A program made the translations under genes and the position numbers. 64,000 bases of DNA. Source: Tricholomella constricta. Lineage: Eukaryota; Basidiomycota; Agaricomycetes; Agaricales; Lyophyllaceae. The notes under the pieces were generated by a model. That model worked only from the letters and a program-made list of their open reading frames with translations. It was not told where the DNA came from and did not search any database. Below are positions 10,922 to 22,280 of this stretch, piece by piece (position 1 is the stretch's first letter; every line of letters begins with the position of its first letter). Location: NCBI GenBank assembly GCA_013368375.1, contig JAACJP010000002.1, forward strand, positions 2,232,001 through 2,296,000, written 5' to 3'.

Positions 10922-11003
10922 CATTGGATTCCCCTCTGCCAGGTAGGTCTACTTACGTTCTCTCTAATCGTACATAATATAACATTGGATTCCCCTCTGC
11001 CAG
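10922..11003 (+). repeat. 21-bp direct repeat in the LTR that brackets a possible intron
   Basis: A 21-bp sequence starting CATTGGATTCCCC and ending CTGCCAG occurs at 10922-10942 and 10983-11003. The first copy is followed by GTAGGT, and the second ends in CAG, so 10943-11003 has the form of a 61-bp GT-AG intron in the 5' leader. Splicing is only a hypothesis. Confidence 0.4.
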
Positions 11004-11039
11004 CACGACTAAGCTCTGCGCTGAGGTCGCCCTAACAGC

Positions 11040-11051
11040 AGAATAGAGTAA
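11040..11051 (+). promoter_or_regulatory. self-primer binding site, unit 1
   Basis: AGAATAGAGTAA, two bases after the LTR end, is the exact reverse complement of 10910-10921 in the LTR. In Tf1/sushi-type elements the RNA 5' end folds back and primes minus-strand synthesis at such a site. The copy in unit 2 is at 16910-16921. Confidence 0.65.
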
Positions 11052-11164
11052 CTCTAGAAACCCGACGAAGCCGACCGATCCGCTTCCGCGCCGAAACACG
11101 CGTCTGCTACACGCGACCGTCCAACGCGCGCTCGCCCCGATCGCCCGTCCAGTCCCGTTTCGAG

Positions 11165-12385
11165 ATGTCCGAATTTGGTGACATGTCGCAGCGACCGTTC
11201 TCTCCCTTCCTCACGACGGAGGAGCGGTTGGCGAATATGGAAGCCACAATTTCGGCTCTCTCTGCCTCCAATACCTCCAACTCGGCCTCTATGGACCGCC
11301 TCTCCGCTCTTTTCGAAAAATTCATGTCGGGGACACCCCCCAATCCCACCCCCGCTGCTCCCGAAGCAGACACGACCCCCCCGCCGCCTGAGACGACCAC
11401 CCCGCTGCCAGGCTCTCCGCGATCGGGATCGCACCACCTCCGACCGTCGCCCCCTCCCATTTACGACGGCGCCCGATCGGGCGGTCGCGCGTTCTTGAAC
11501 GCCTGCAAGCTCTACTTCTCCTTGTGCGGGGGAAGTTTCGCCGACGACCACGCCCGAATAGTATGGGTGCTGTCGTACATGCAGCACGGGCGAGCCGCCG
11601 ACTTCGTCAGTCGGGTGTTCCAGTTCGGAACCGCCAAGGACGTCTTTCCCGCCTGGAAGGACTTCGAAGACACCTTCCGTGGCGAGTTCTTCCTCTTCGA
11701 CGAGGTCGCCGATGCCGCGCTCATCCTGGAGTCGACGGCGTACTTCCAGAACGGTCGATCGATCGACGAGTACATCGACTCGTTCCGATCCCTGTGGGTC
11801 AAGGCGGGCTACCCAGATGGGCGTCACCTGGTCCTCAAATTCCGTCGGGGAATGGACCCGAAGCTCTCGAGGCGACTCGGAAGCATCACCACGGGTCGCC
11901 CGCACGATGAGAAGATTGAGGAGTGGCTGAGGATCGCTCGTTCTCAAGACTTCATCATGAGGTCGGAGGACGACTTCCACCGTCGGATGGTCCCGACAAA
12001 GGCGCCCGACAGCCGCCCGCCCACCACCGCAGCTGCACGATGGGCGTTCGCTACTGCCCCCGCTCCCGCTCCCGCTCCCGCTCCCGCTCCCCCCGCCCCC
12101 CACGCTCCTGCCGCACCAGCCCCCAGGCCGATCCCCCAGGGCATCCCAATGGACGTAGATCGGATGCGCGATCGAGTCGCGCCTGCCGACGACCACTGTT
12201 TTCGGTGCAAGAAAAAGGGTCACTACTCTCGTGACTGCCCTTTGCGCTGGGACGTGCGCCACATGCTCGATGATGAGCTGGAGGCGCTTATCATGGAACG
12301 TCTAGCTCGCAAGGACGCAGTCCCCGCCGACCCGACTCCATCGTCGGCCGACGCGACCGCCTCCGACGCCGAGGAGGGTTTTTAA
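11165..12385 (+). CDS. gag: gypsy Gag polyprotein, unit 1
   Basis: 406 aa structural protein of the retroelement particle. It has a short coiled-coil-like N-terminus (EERLANMEATISALSASN), a Pro-rich stretch, a retrotransposon-gag domain (about residues 100-250, with WKDFEDTFRGEFF), an Ala/Pro repeat and a CCHC zinc knuckle CFRCKKKGHYSRDC at residues 345-358 for RNA binding. It starts at the first ATG in frame, 128 bp after the LTR. The last two sense codons, GGT TTT, are part of a -1 slippery heptamer, so part of the translation is expected to continue into pol. Confidence 0.93.
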   Translation: MSEFGDMSQRPFSPFLTTEERLANMEATISALSASNTSNSASMDRLSALFEKFMSGTPPNPTPAAPEADTTPPPPETTTPLPGSPRSGSHHLRPSPPPIYDGARSGGRAFLNACKLYFSLCGGSFADDHARIVWVLSYMQHGRAADFVSRVFQFGTAKDVFPAWKDFEDTFRGEFFLFDEVADAALILESTAYFQNGRSIDEYIDSFRSLWVKAGYPDGRHLVLKFRRGMDPKLSRRLGSITTGRPHDEKIEEWLRIARSQDFIMRSEDDFHRRMVPTKAPDSRPPTTAAARWAFATAPAPAPAPAPAPPAPHAPAAPAPRPIPQGIPMDVDRMRDRVAPADDHCFRCKKKGHYSRDCPLRWDVRHMLDDELEALIMERLARKDAVPADPTPSSADATASDAEEGF

Positions 12386-12418
12386 TTACACAACGGGTGG
12401 AACGTACGCCCCCGTTGT
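12376..12418 (+). promoter_or_regulatory. -1 ribosomal frameshift signal, gag-pol, unit 1
   Basis: GGGTTTT (12376-12382) is an X-XXY-YYZ heptamer in the gag frame, directly followed by the gag TAA. After a 7-nt spacer, ACAACGGG (12390-12397) pairs with CCCGTTGT (12411-12418); two inner G-C pairs can extend the hairpin across a small bulge. The -1 frame is open into pol. The same signal lies at 18246-18288 in unit 2. Confidence 0.7.
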
Positions 12419-15400
12419 CTAGTCGTAATCGGTTCGCTCCTTTATCCGTAGAATACGCCAATACACCTAATATTGCTGCTATTCCGACGAGTGAGCCGAC
12501 CGACAAAGACGTACAAAACCCCTCCGACCCGACGACACCAATCGCAGTCGCAAAGCCGATCGCCCCGTCGCGTCGTGGCCTACCCCGCTGGGAAAAGCGA
12601 CTCCCTAGTCGCTTCATCGCCGCTGCCTCCCCCTGCCCCAGATCCCTGTGGCTCAACGTCGAACTGGAGACCACCGACACCCAGGAGTCGCATGCCGTCA
12701 CTGCCCTAGTGGACAGCGGAGCGACTGGCAGTTTTCTCAATGTTGCTTTTGTCGAGAAACACAAGCTCACAACCAAGGTGCTTAGTCGGCCATCCCCGGT
12801 TTACAATGTGGACGGCACTCTCAACGAAGGCGGTTCGGTCTCTTGCATCGTAGAAGCTGTCTTGCGATACAACGGTCATACCGAACGAGCCGTCTTCGGG
12901 GTCACCCAGTTAGGCAAGCAAGACATGATCCTCGGGTTCAACTGGCTTAAAAACCATAACCCCGAGATCGACTGGGAGACCAAGGAGGTGAAGATGAGTC
13001 GCTGTCCGACGCAGTGCGGCACCTGCAAGGACGAGGTCAAAGCCGATCGGCGCGCACGCACCAAAGTGCGCGCAGCGATCCGCGCCTGTCGAGCCGACGG
13101 TATACCGATGACTGAGCCCGACCTGCGAGCCCCGACCAACCCGTATGTTGAGGACGACTCTGATGAGGAGGAGTTCCTCCCCTACACCCCGGTCCTGGAG
13201 GAACCTGACCCAGAGTCTGACGACTTCCTGGTGGAAACCTTCCTGAGTGGCGATCGCATCTTCGCGACCGCGATCCATCCGACTCCGACCGCCGAACATA
13301 TTCGGGCCAGCCAAACGACATCGCAGCGACTTGCGGAAGCGCACGCTGCTAACTCCGTGCCCAGAACTTTCCGCGACGCAGTACCGACCCACCTCCACGA
13401 CTTTGAAGATGTCTTCTCCAAAGTCGCATTCGATGAGCTTCCAGAGCGCAAGCAATGGGACCATGCCATCGAACTGGAGCCGGGCGCGTCGCCGACGGGC
13501 ACGAAGGTCTACCCGCTCTCACCGGCAGAACAGGTCGAACTCGACGTGTTCCTCAAGGAGAACCTCGAGACAGGTCGCATCCGACCGTCCAAGTCGCCCA
13601 TGGCGTCGCCGGTCTTCTTCATCAAGAAGAGGGACGGGTCGCTCCGACTGGTTCAGGACTATCGGACGCTCAATGCGCTCACGGTGAAGAACCGATACCC
13701 GCTGCCCCTCATTAGCGAACTGGTGAATAACCTTCGCGGCGCGCGGTACTTCACCAAGTTGGACGTCCGATGGGGGTACAACAACGTGCGGATCAAGGAA
13801 GGCGACGAGTGGAAGGCAGCGTTTCGGACGAATCGCGGCCTCTTCGAGCCGCTCGTCATGTTCTTCGGCCTCACGAACAGCCCCGCCACATTTCAGACCA
13901 TGATGAATGATATCTTCCGCGATCTGATCGCTGAAGGTGTTGTTTGCGTGTACCTCGATGACATCTTGATTTATACAAAGACGCTAGAGGAACACCATCG
14001 GGTCACGCGACTGGTACTGGACCGACTCCGCGAACATCAGCTGTTCTTAAAGCCCGAGAAATGCGAATTTGAGCAGACTAAGATCGAGTATCTCGGGCTG
14101 ATCATCTCGCAAGGGCAAGCGGAAATGGATCCGGTTAAAGTCGCTGGAGTGTTGGAATGGCCGGCGCCGAAGAAGGAGGTGCAAGCGTTCCTAGGCTTCA
14201 CCAATTTCTACCGACGGTTCATCCAGGACTTCTCGCACCACGCCCGACCCCTGTTCGATCTGACAGGCAAGGACGTCGCCTGGCGATGGGGAGAGTCGGA
14301 GCAGTCAGCCTTTGCCCTTCTGAAGTCTGCGATCACATCGGGGCCAGTCCTCATGTTCCCCGACGACGATCGACCGTACCGCATCGAAGCCGACTCGTCC
14401 GACTTCGCAACGGGCGCAGTCCTGTCGCAAGAGTCGCCGTCCGATGGCAAGTGGCACCCGGTCGCGTTCTACTCGAAGAGCTTGAACGCCGTCGAGCGGA
14501 ACTACGAGATCCATGACAAAGAGATGCTGGCGATCATCCGGTCTCTGGAGGAATGGCGACACTTCGTAGAAGGCGCAAAGCACAAGGTGGAGATCTGGAC
14601 CGACCACAAGAACCTCGAGTACTTCCTCACCGCGAAGAAACTCAATCGGCGTCAAGCCCGATGGTCGCTTTACCTCGCTAACTTCGACTTCGCCCTCCAC
14701 CACCGTCCTGGCCGTAGCATGGGCAAACCCGACGCGTTATCGCGTCGCCCCGACCATGGCGACGGAAGCGCCGACAACGCCAACATCGTGCTGCTCAAAC
14801 CAGAATTCTTCGCCGTTCGTGCAACTGAAGGCCTTGCACTGGTCGGAGAGGAGGATGATGTGCTGAAAGCGATCCGCAAGGGCAATCGCGATGGGGCTCA
14901 GGAGGATGCGGTCGCGAAAGCGGCGCAACTGGTCAAAGCATCCAAGATCGCCGGCCGCTCCCTTCGCTTCGGCGAGTGGGGAGAGGAAGGCGGTCTGCTC
15001 ACGTTCCGTGGACGGATCTATGTCCCGAACGTCCCAGACCTTCGCCGACGCATTGTGGAGCAGCACCACGACTCCAAGGTCGCCGGTCACCCCGGTCGCT
15101 GGAAGACGCTCGAACTGGTGTCGCGCAACTACTGGTGGCCCCAGATGTCGCGCTTCATCGGTTCGTACACCAGCACCTGTGACATGTGTCTGCGCACGAA
15201 ACCTCGCCGCCAACTCCCCGTCGGACAGCTGCAGCCGCTTCCCATCCCCGAAGGCCGATGGAATGTCGTATCGGTCGACTTCATCACCGAACTTCCAGAG
15301 TCCAACGGCCACGACGCGATCATGAATGTCGTGGATTCGGTTGGAAAGCGCGCGCACTTCATCGCGTCGCACACGACTTGTTCGGCCCTGGGAGCTGCGA

Positions 15401-16410
15401 ACCTCTACCGTCGCCACGTCTGGAAGCTGCACGGTCTCCCCGACGCATTCGTCTCCGATCGAGGTCCACAGTTCGTCGCCGAGTTCACGCGCGAACTGTA
15501 CAGACTCCTGGGTATCAAGCTGTCGGCCTCGACGGCGTACCACCCACAGACCGACGGACAGACAGAGCGTGTCAACCAGGAACTGGAACAGTTCTTGCGA
15601 GTCTTCTGCAATGAGCGCCAGAACGATTGGGAGGACCTCCTGCCCGACGCCGAATTCAGTTACAACAACCATGTACATTCGGCGACGCAGCAGACCCCCT
15701 TCCTGCTTGACACTGGTCGGCATCCGCGCATGGGCTTTGAGCCGCGTCGGGGCGCTTCCAAGAACGAGTCAGCAGACGAGTTCGTGGAGCGCATGAAGGA
15801 AGCACAGGAGGAAGCCAAGGCAGCGCTTTCAAAGGCCAAAGACGACATGGAGCGGTATTACAACCAGCGGCACGCCCCAACGCCCGACTACCAGCCTGGC
15901 GACAAGGTATACTTGGACGCGACCGACATTTCTACGACCCGACCGTCTAAGAAGTTGTCGCATCGCTACCTTGGCCCTTTCGTCGTGCAAAGGCGAGTCG
16001 GCCCGCTGGCATACCGCCTCCTGCTGCCTCAGTCCATGAAGCGCATCCACCCAGTCTTCCACGTCGTGAAGCTCATCCCCGCCATTGCTGATCCGATCGA
16101 AGGTCGTCGATCCGATCCCCCTCCGCCCCCCGACATAATCGACGACGAACCCCATTACGAAGTTGAAAAGATCCTCGATAGCCGAACCTTCCGCAAAAAA
16201 CTACAGTACAAGGTCCTGTGGAAGGGCTATGGTTACGAAGAAGCTTCTTGGGAACCTCGCAAAAATGTCGCCGCCCCCGATCTGGTACGCAAATTTCACC
16301 GCGACAACCCCGACGCCCCACGCCACATTCGTGGCATCTTCACTCTATCCCCCGCCATCTTCGCCACCGTCACCCCGCACCGAGTCGTTGCGATTCAAAA
16401 GGGGGGGTGA
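12383..16410 (+). CDS. pol: gypsy Pol polyprotein, unit 1: protease, RT, RNase H, integrase, chromodomain
   Basis: The frame is -1 relative to gag and has no ATG at its start (a GTG lies at 12397), so a Gag-Pol fusion by frameshift is expected. Numbered from that GTG (1337 aa): aspartic protease DSGAT at 106-110; RT with YLDD at 519-522; RNase H with IEAD (D666), an HDKEML segment and WTDHKNLEYF; an HHCC zinc-binding region before the integrase; integrase D961, D1021 and E1057, exact D,D(35)E spacing; a GPY/F-like module (YLGPFVVQRR); a chromodomain at about 1253-1305 (YEVEKILDSR, WKGYGYEEASWEP). This is a chromovirus, whose chromodomain is thought to steer integration to particular chromatin. 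The stop codon abuts the 3' LTR. No disabling change was seen. Confidence 0.94.
16397..16407 (+). promoter_or_regulatory. polypurine tract, unit 1
   Basis: AAAAGGGGGGG overlaps the last pol codons, 3 bp before the middle LTR. It is the usual plus-strand primer site. The unit 2 copy is at 22267-22277. Confidence 0.8.
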
Positions 16411-16907
16411 TGTTAGGGGAACACCTGTTTGGTGATCACGTGACCATCCGATTCCTCGGACGAGCACGTGACCGACCGCTCCCCAGATGATCGCGATCCC
16501 GACCCCGACGCTCCGCCCCAAGCATCGGTGTACATACTTATAACTTCCTGTCGTTACTTCCCCTTCCAGCGCGCGCCCGATCCCGATTCCCGACATCCCG
16601 ACGTCGGTCACCCGACCTCGTGCGCCTGCACCCTGAGCCACGAGGATCGGACAGCGTCGGGAACGTGTACATACACGCGCCGCTGCCCATCCGTTATCAT
16701 TTACGTACCATACACCCCAGAGAGCCGGCCCTCAAGTAGTTACTCGTATATAGTCATCCTCCTGACATGGGGGAATCCTTTACTCTATTCTCATTGGATT
16801 CCCCTCTGCCAGGTAGGTCTACTTACGTTCTCTCTAATCGTACATAATATAACATTGGATTCCCCTCTGCCAGCACGACTAAGCTCTGCGCTGAGGTCGC
16901 CCTAACA
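16411..16907 (+). repeat. shared middle LTR
   Basis: It serves as 3' LTR of unit 1 and 5' LTR of unit 2. By reading, it is identical to the outer LTRs, and it is not flanked by its own target duplication. Confidence 0.95.
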
Positions 16908-17034
16908 GCAGAATAGAGTAACTCTAGAAACCCGACGAAGCCGACCGATCCGCTTCCGCGCCGAAACACGCGTCTGCTACACGCGACCGTCCAACGCGCG
17001 CTCGCCCCGATCGCCCGTCCAGTCCCGTTTCGAG

Positions 17035-18255
17035 ATGTCCGAATTTGGTGACATGTCGCAGCGACCGTTCTCTCCCTTCCTCACGACGGAGGAGCGGTTG
17101 GCGAATATGGAAGCCACAATTTCGGCTCTCTCTGCCTCCAATACCTCCAACTCGGCCTCTATGGACCGCCTCTCCGCTCTTTTCGAAAAATTCATGTCGG
17201 GGACACCCCCCAATCCCACCCCCGCTGCTCCCGAAGCAGACACGACCCCCCCGCCGCCTGAGACGACCACCCCGCTGCCAGGCTCTCCGCGATCGGGATC
17301 GCACCACCTCCGACCGTCGCCCCCTCCCATTTACGACGGCGCCCGATCGGGCGGTCGCGCGTTCTTGAACGCCTGCAAGCTCTACTTCTCCTTGTGCGGG
17401 GGAAGTTTCGCCGACGACCACGCCCGAATAGTATGGGTGCTGTCGTACATGCAGCACGGGCGAGCCGCCGACTTCGTCAGTCGGGTGTTCCAGTTCGGAA
17501 CCGCCAAGGACGTCTTTCCCGCCTGGAAGGACTTCGAAGACACCTTCCGTGGCGAGTTCTTCCTCTTCGACGAGGTCGCCGATGCCGCGCTCATCCTGGA
17601 GTCGACGGCGTACTTCCAGAACGGTCGATCGATCGACGAGTACATCGACTCGTTCCGATCCCTGTGGGTCAAGGCGGGCTACCCAGATGGGCGTCACCTG
17701 GTCCTCAAATTCCGTCGGGGAATGGACCCGAAGCTCTCGAGGCGACTCGGAAGCATCACCACGGGTCGCCCGCACGATGAGAAGATTGAGGAGTGGCTGA
17801 GGATCGCTCGTTCTCAAGACTTCATCATGAGGTCGGAGGACGACTTCCACCGTCGGATGGTCCCGACAAAGGCGCCCGACAGCCGCCCGCCCACCACCGC
17901 AGCTGCACGATGGGCGTTCGCTACTGCCCCCGCTCCCGCTCCCGCTCCCGCTCCCGCTCCCCCCGCCCCCCACGCTCCTGCCGCACCAGCCCCCAGGCCG
18001 ATCCCCCAGGGCATCCCAATGGACGTAGATCGGATGCGCGATCGAGTCGCGCCTGCCGACGACCACTGTTTTCGGTGCAAGAAAAAGGGTCACTACTCTC
18101 GTGACTGCCCTTTGCGCTGGGACGTGCGCCACATGCTCGATGATGAGCTGGAGGCGCTTATCATGGAACGTCTAGCTCGCAAGGACGCAGTCCCCGCCGA
18201 CCCGACTCCATCGTCGGCCGACGCGACCGCCTCCGACGCCGAGGAGGGTTTTTAA
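17035..18255 (+). CDS. gag: gypsy Gag polyprotein, unit 2
   Basis: 406 aa, identical in protein sequence to the unit 1 Gag, with the same CCHC knuckle and C-terminal slippery codons (heptamer 18246-18252). It lies 127 bp downstream of the middle LTR. Confidence 0.93.
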   Translation: MSEFGDMSQRPFSPFLTTEERLANMEATISALSASNTSNSASMDRLSALFEKFMSGTPPNPTPAAPEADTTPPPPETTTPLPGSPRSGSHHLRPSPPPIYDGARSGGRAFLNACKLYFSLCGGSFADDHARIVWVLSYMQHGRAADFVSRVFQFGTAKDVFPAWKDFEDTFRGEFFLFDEVADAALILESTAYFQNGRSIDEYIDSFRSLWVKAGYPDGRHLVLKFRRGMDPKLSRRLGSITTGRPHDEKIEEWLRIARSQDFIMRSEDDFHRRMVPTKAPDSRPPTTAAARWAFATAPAPAPAPAPAPPAPHAPAAPAPRPIPQGIPMDVDRMRDRVAPADDHCFRCKKKGHYSRDCPLRWDVRHMLDDELEALIMERLARKDAVPADPTPSSADATASDAEEGF

Positions 18256-18288
18256 TTACACAACGGGTGGAACGTACGCCCCCGTTGT
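18246..18288 (+). promoter_or_regulatory. -1 ribosomal frameshift signal, unit 2
   Basis: GGGTTTT, TAA, a 7-nt spacer and the ACAACGGG/CCCGTTGT hairpin are unchanged from unit 1. Confidence 0.7.
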
Positions 18289-21200
18289 CTAGTCGTAATC
18301 GGTTCGCTCCTTTATCCGTAGAATACGCCAATACACCTAATATTGCTGCTATTCCGACGAGTGAACCGACCGACAAAGACGTACAAAACCCCTCCGACCC
18401 GACGACACCAATCGCAGTCGCAAAGCCGATCGCCCCGTCGCGTCGTGGCCTACCCCGCTGGGAAAAGCGACTCCCTAGTCGCTTCATCGCCGCTGCCTCC
18501 CCCTGCCCCAGATCCCTGTGGCTCAACGTCGAACTGGAGACCACCGACACCCAGGAGTCGCATGCCGTCACTGCCCTAGTGGACAGCGGAGCGACTGGCA
18601 GTTTTCTCAATGTTGCTTTTGTCGAGAAACACAAGCTCACAACCAAGGTGCTTAGTCGGCCATCCCCGGTTTACAATGTGGACGGCACTCTCAACGAAGG
18701 CGGTTCGGTCTCTTGCATCGTAGAAGCTGTCTTGCGATACAACGGTCATACCGAACGAGCCGTCTTCGGGGTCACCCAGTTAGGCAAGCAAGACATGATC
18801 CTCGGGTTCAACTGGCTTAAAAACCATAACCCCGAGATCGACTGGGAGACCAAGGAGGTGAAGATGAGTCGCTGTCCGACGCAGTGCGGCACCTGCAAGG
18901 ACGAGGTCAAAGCCGATCGGCGCGCACGCACCAAAGTGCGCGCAGCGATCCGCGCCTGTCGAGCCGACGGTATACCGATGACTGAGCCCGACCTGCGAGC
19001 CCCGACCAACCCGTATGTTGAGGACGACTCTGATGAGGAGGAGTTCCTCCCCTACACCCCGGTCCTGGAGGAACCTGACCCAGAGTCTGACGACTTCCTG
19101 GTGGAAACCTTCCTGAGTGGCGATCGCATCTTCGCGACCGCGATCCATCCGACTCCGACCGCCGAACATATTCGGGCCAGCCAAACGACATCGCAGCGAC
19201 TTGCGGAAGCGCACGCTGCTAACTCCGTGCCCAGAACTTTCCGCGACGCAGTACCGACCCACCTCCACGACTTTGAAGATGTCTTCTCCAAAGTCGCATT
19301 CGATGAGCTTCCAGAGCGCAAGCAATGGGACCATGCCATCGAACTGGAGCCGGGCGCGTCGCCGACGGGCACGAAGGTCTACCCGCTCTCACCGGCAGAA
19401 CAGGTCGAACTCGACGTGTTCCTCAAGGAGAACCTCGAGACAGGTCGCATCCGACCGTCCAAGTCGCCCATGGCGTCGCCGGTCTTCTTCATCAAGAAGA
19501 GGGACGGGTCGCTCCGACTGGTTCAGGACTATCGGACGCTCAATGCGCTCACGGTGAAGAACCGATACCCGCTGCCCCTCATTAGCGAACTGGTGAATAA
19601 CCTTCGCGGCGCGCGGTACTTCACCAAGTTGGACGTCCGATGGGGGTACAACAACGTGCGGATCAAGGAAGGCGACGAGTGGAAGGCAGCGTTTCGGACG
19701 AATCGCGGCCTCTTCGAGCCGCTCGTCATGTTCTTCGGCCTCACGAACAGCCCCGCCACATTTCAGACCATGATGAATGATATCTTCCGCGATCTGATCG
19801 CTGAAGGTGTTGTTTGCGTGTACCTCGATGACATCTTGATTTATACAAAGACGCTAGAGGAACACCATCGGGTCACGCGACTGGTACTGGACCGACTCCG
19901 CGAACATCAGCTGTTCTTAAAGCCCGAGAAATGCGAATTTGAGCAGACTAAGATCGAGTATCTCGGGCTGATCATCTCGCAAGGGCAAGCGGAAATGGAT
20001 CCGGTTAAAGTCGCTGGAGTGTTGGAATGGCCGGCGCCGAAGAAGGAGGTGCAAGCGTTCCTAGGCTTCACCAATTTCTACCGACGGTTCATCCAGGACT
20101 TCTCGCACCACGCCCGACCCCTGTTCGATCTGACAGGCAAGGACGTCGCCTGGCGATGGGGAGAGTCGGAGCAGTCGGCCTTTGCCCTTCTGAAGTCTGC
20201 GATCACATCGGGGCCAGTCCTCATGTTCCCCGACGACGATCGACCGTACCGCATCGAAGCCGACTCGTCCGACTTCGCAACGGGCGCAGTCCTGTCGCAA
20301 GAGTCGCCGTCCGATGGCAAGTGGCACCCGGTCGCGTTCTACTCGAAGAGCTTGAACGCCGTCGAGCGGAACTACGAGATCCATGACAAAGAGATGCTGG
20401 CGATCATCCGGTCTCTGGAGGAATGGCGACACTTCGTAGAAGGCGCAAAGCACAAGGTGGAGATCTGGACCGACCACAAGAACCTCGAGTACTTCCTCAC
20501 CGCGAAGAAACTCAATCGGCGTCAAGCCCGATGGTCGCTTTACCTCGCTAACTTCGACTTCGCCCTCCACCACCGTCCTGGCCGTAGCATGGGCAAACCC
20601 GACGCGTTATCGCGTCGCCCCGACCATGGCGACGGAAGCGCCGACAACGCCAACATCGTGCTGCTCAAACCAGAATTCTTCGCCGTTCGTGCAACTGAAG
20701 GCCTTGCACTGGTCGGAGAGGAGGATGATGTGCTGAAAGCGATCCGCAAGGGCAATCGCGATGGGGCTCAGGAGGATGCGGTCGCGAAAGCGGCGCAACT
20801 GGTCAAAGCATCCAAGATCGCCGGCCGCTCCCTTCGCTTCGGCGAGTGGGGAGAGGAAGGCGGTCTGCTCACGTTCCGTGGACGGATCTATGTCCCGAAC
20901 GTCCCAGACCTTCGCCGACGCATTGTGGAGCAGCACCACGACTCCAAGGTCGCCGGTCACCCCGGTCGCTGGAAGACGCTCGAACTGGTGTCGCGCAACT
21001 ACTGGTGGCCCCAGATGTCGCGCTTCATCGGTTCGTACACCAGCACCTGTGACATGTGTCTGCGCACGAAACCTCGCCGCCAACTCCCCGTCGGACAGCT
21101 GCAGCCGCTTCCCATCCCCGAAGGCCGATGGAATGTCGTATCGGTCGACTTCATCACCGAACTTCCAGAGTCCAACGGCCACGACGCGATCATGAATGTC

Positions 21201-22280
21201 GTGGATTCGGTTGGAAAGCGCGCGCACTTCATCGCGTCGCACACGACTTGTTCGGCCCTGGGAGCTGCGAACCTCTACCGTCGCCACGTCTGGAAGCTGC
21301 ACGGTCTCCCCGACGCATTCGTCTCCGATCGAGGTCCACAGTTCGTCGCCGAGTTCACGCGCGAACTGTACAGACTCCTGGGTATCAAGCTGTCGGCCTC
21401 GACGGCGTACCACCCACAGACCGACGGACAGACAGAGCGTGTCAACCAGGAACTGGAACAGTTCTTGCGAGTCTTCTGCAATGAGCGCCAGAACGATTGG
21501 GAGGACCTCCTGCCCGACGCCGAATTCAGTTACAACAACCATGTACATTCGGCGACGCAGCAGACCCCCTTCCTGCTTGACACTGGTCGGCATCCGCGCA
21601 TGGGCTTTGAGCCGCGTCGGGGCGCTTCCAAGAACGAGTCAGCAGACGAGTTCGTGGAGCGCATGAAGGAAGCACAGGAGGAAGCCAAGGCAGCGCTTTC
21701 AAAGGCCAAAGACGACATGGAGCGGTATTACAACCAGCGGCACGCCCCAACGCCCGACTACCAGCCTGGCGACAAGGTATACTTGGACGCGACCGACATT
21801 TCTACGACCCGACCGTCTAAGAAGTTGTCGCATCGCTACCTTGGCCCTTTCGTCGTGCAAAGGCGAGTCGGCCCGCTGGCATACCGCCTCCTGCTGCCTC
21901 AGTCCATGAAGCGCATCCACCCAGTCTTCCACGTCGTGAAGCTCATCCCCGCCATTGCTGATCCGATCGAAGGTCGTCGATCCGATCCCCCTCCGCCCCC
22001 CGACATAATCGACGACGAACCCCATTACGAAGTTGAAAAGATCCTCGATAGCCGAACCTTCCGCAAAAAACTACAGTACAAGGTCCTGTGGAAGGGCTAT
22101 GGTTACGAAGAAGCTTCTTGGGAACCTCGCAAAAATGTCGCCGCCCCCGATCTGGTACGCAAATTTCACCGCGACAACCCCGACGCCCCACGCCACATTC
22201 GTGGCATCTTCACTCTATCCCCCGCCATCTTCGCCACCGTCACCCCGCACCGAGTCGTTGCGATTCAAAAGGGGGGGTGA
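18253..22280 (+). CDS. pol: gypsy Pol polyprotein, unit 2
   Basis: The protein sequence is identical to unit 1 Pol across protease, RT (YLDD), RNase H, integrase D,D(35)E and chromodomain; only two silent third-position changes separate the genes (GAG/GAA at 18365, TCA/TCG at 20177). It is expressed as a -1 fusion to Gag; the GTG at 18267 is unlikely to be a true start. Confidence 0.94.

Larger units (their letters stand above)
10541..11037 (+). repeat. 5' LTR of unit 1
   Basis: 497 bp with perfect 8-bp inverted ends (TGTTAGGG/CCCTAACA). It holds two CACGTG boxes, a TATATA box and, by inference, the U3/R boundary near 10910. Confidence 0.95.

Noticed and set aside
11054..12262. 402-codon open frame on the minus strand opposite gag (and its copy at 16924-18132)
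   Set aside because: GC-rich antisense shadow of gag with Arg/Gly-biased composition and no domain; its 5870-bp repetition only reflects the tandem element.
12397..12399. GTG as an independent start for pol
   Set aside because: Eukaryotic translation rarely starts at GTG, and the slippery heptamer plus hairpin just upstream explains expression better.
14737..15723. 328-codon minus-strand frame opposite pol
   Set aside because: Covers the RNase H-integrase coding region, where the plus frame has clear catalytic motifs; no motif on this strand.
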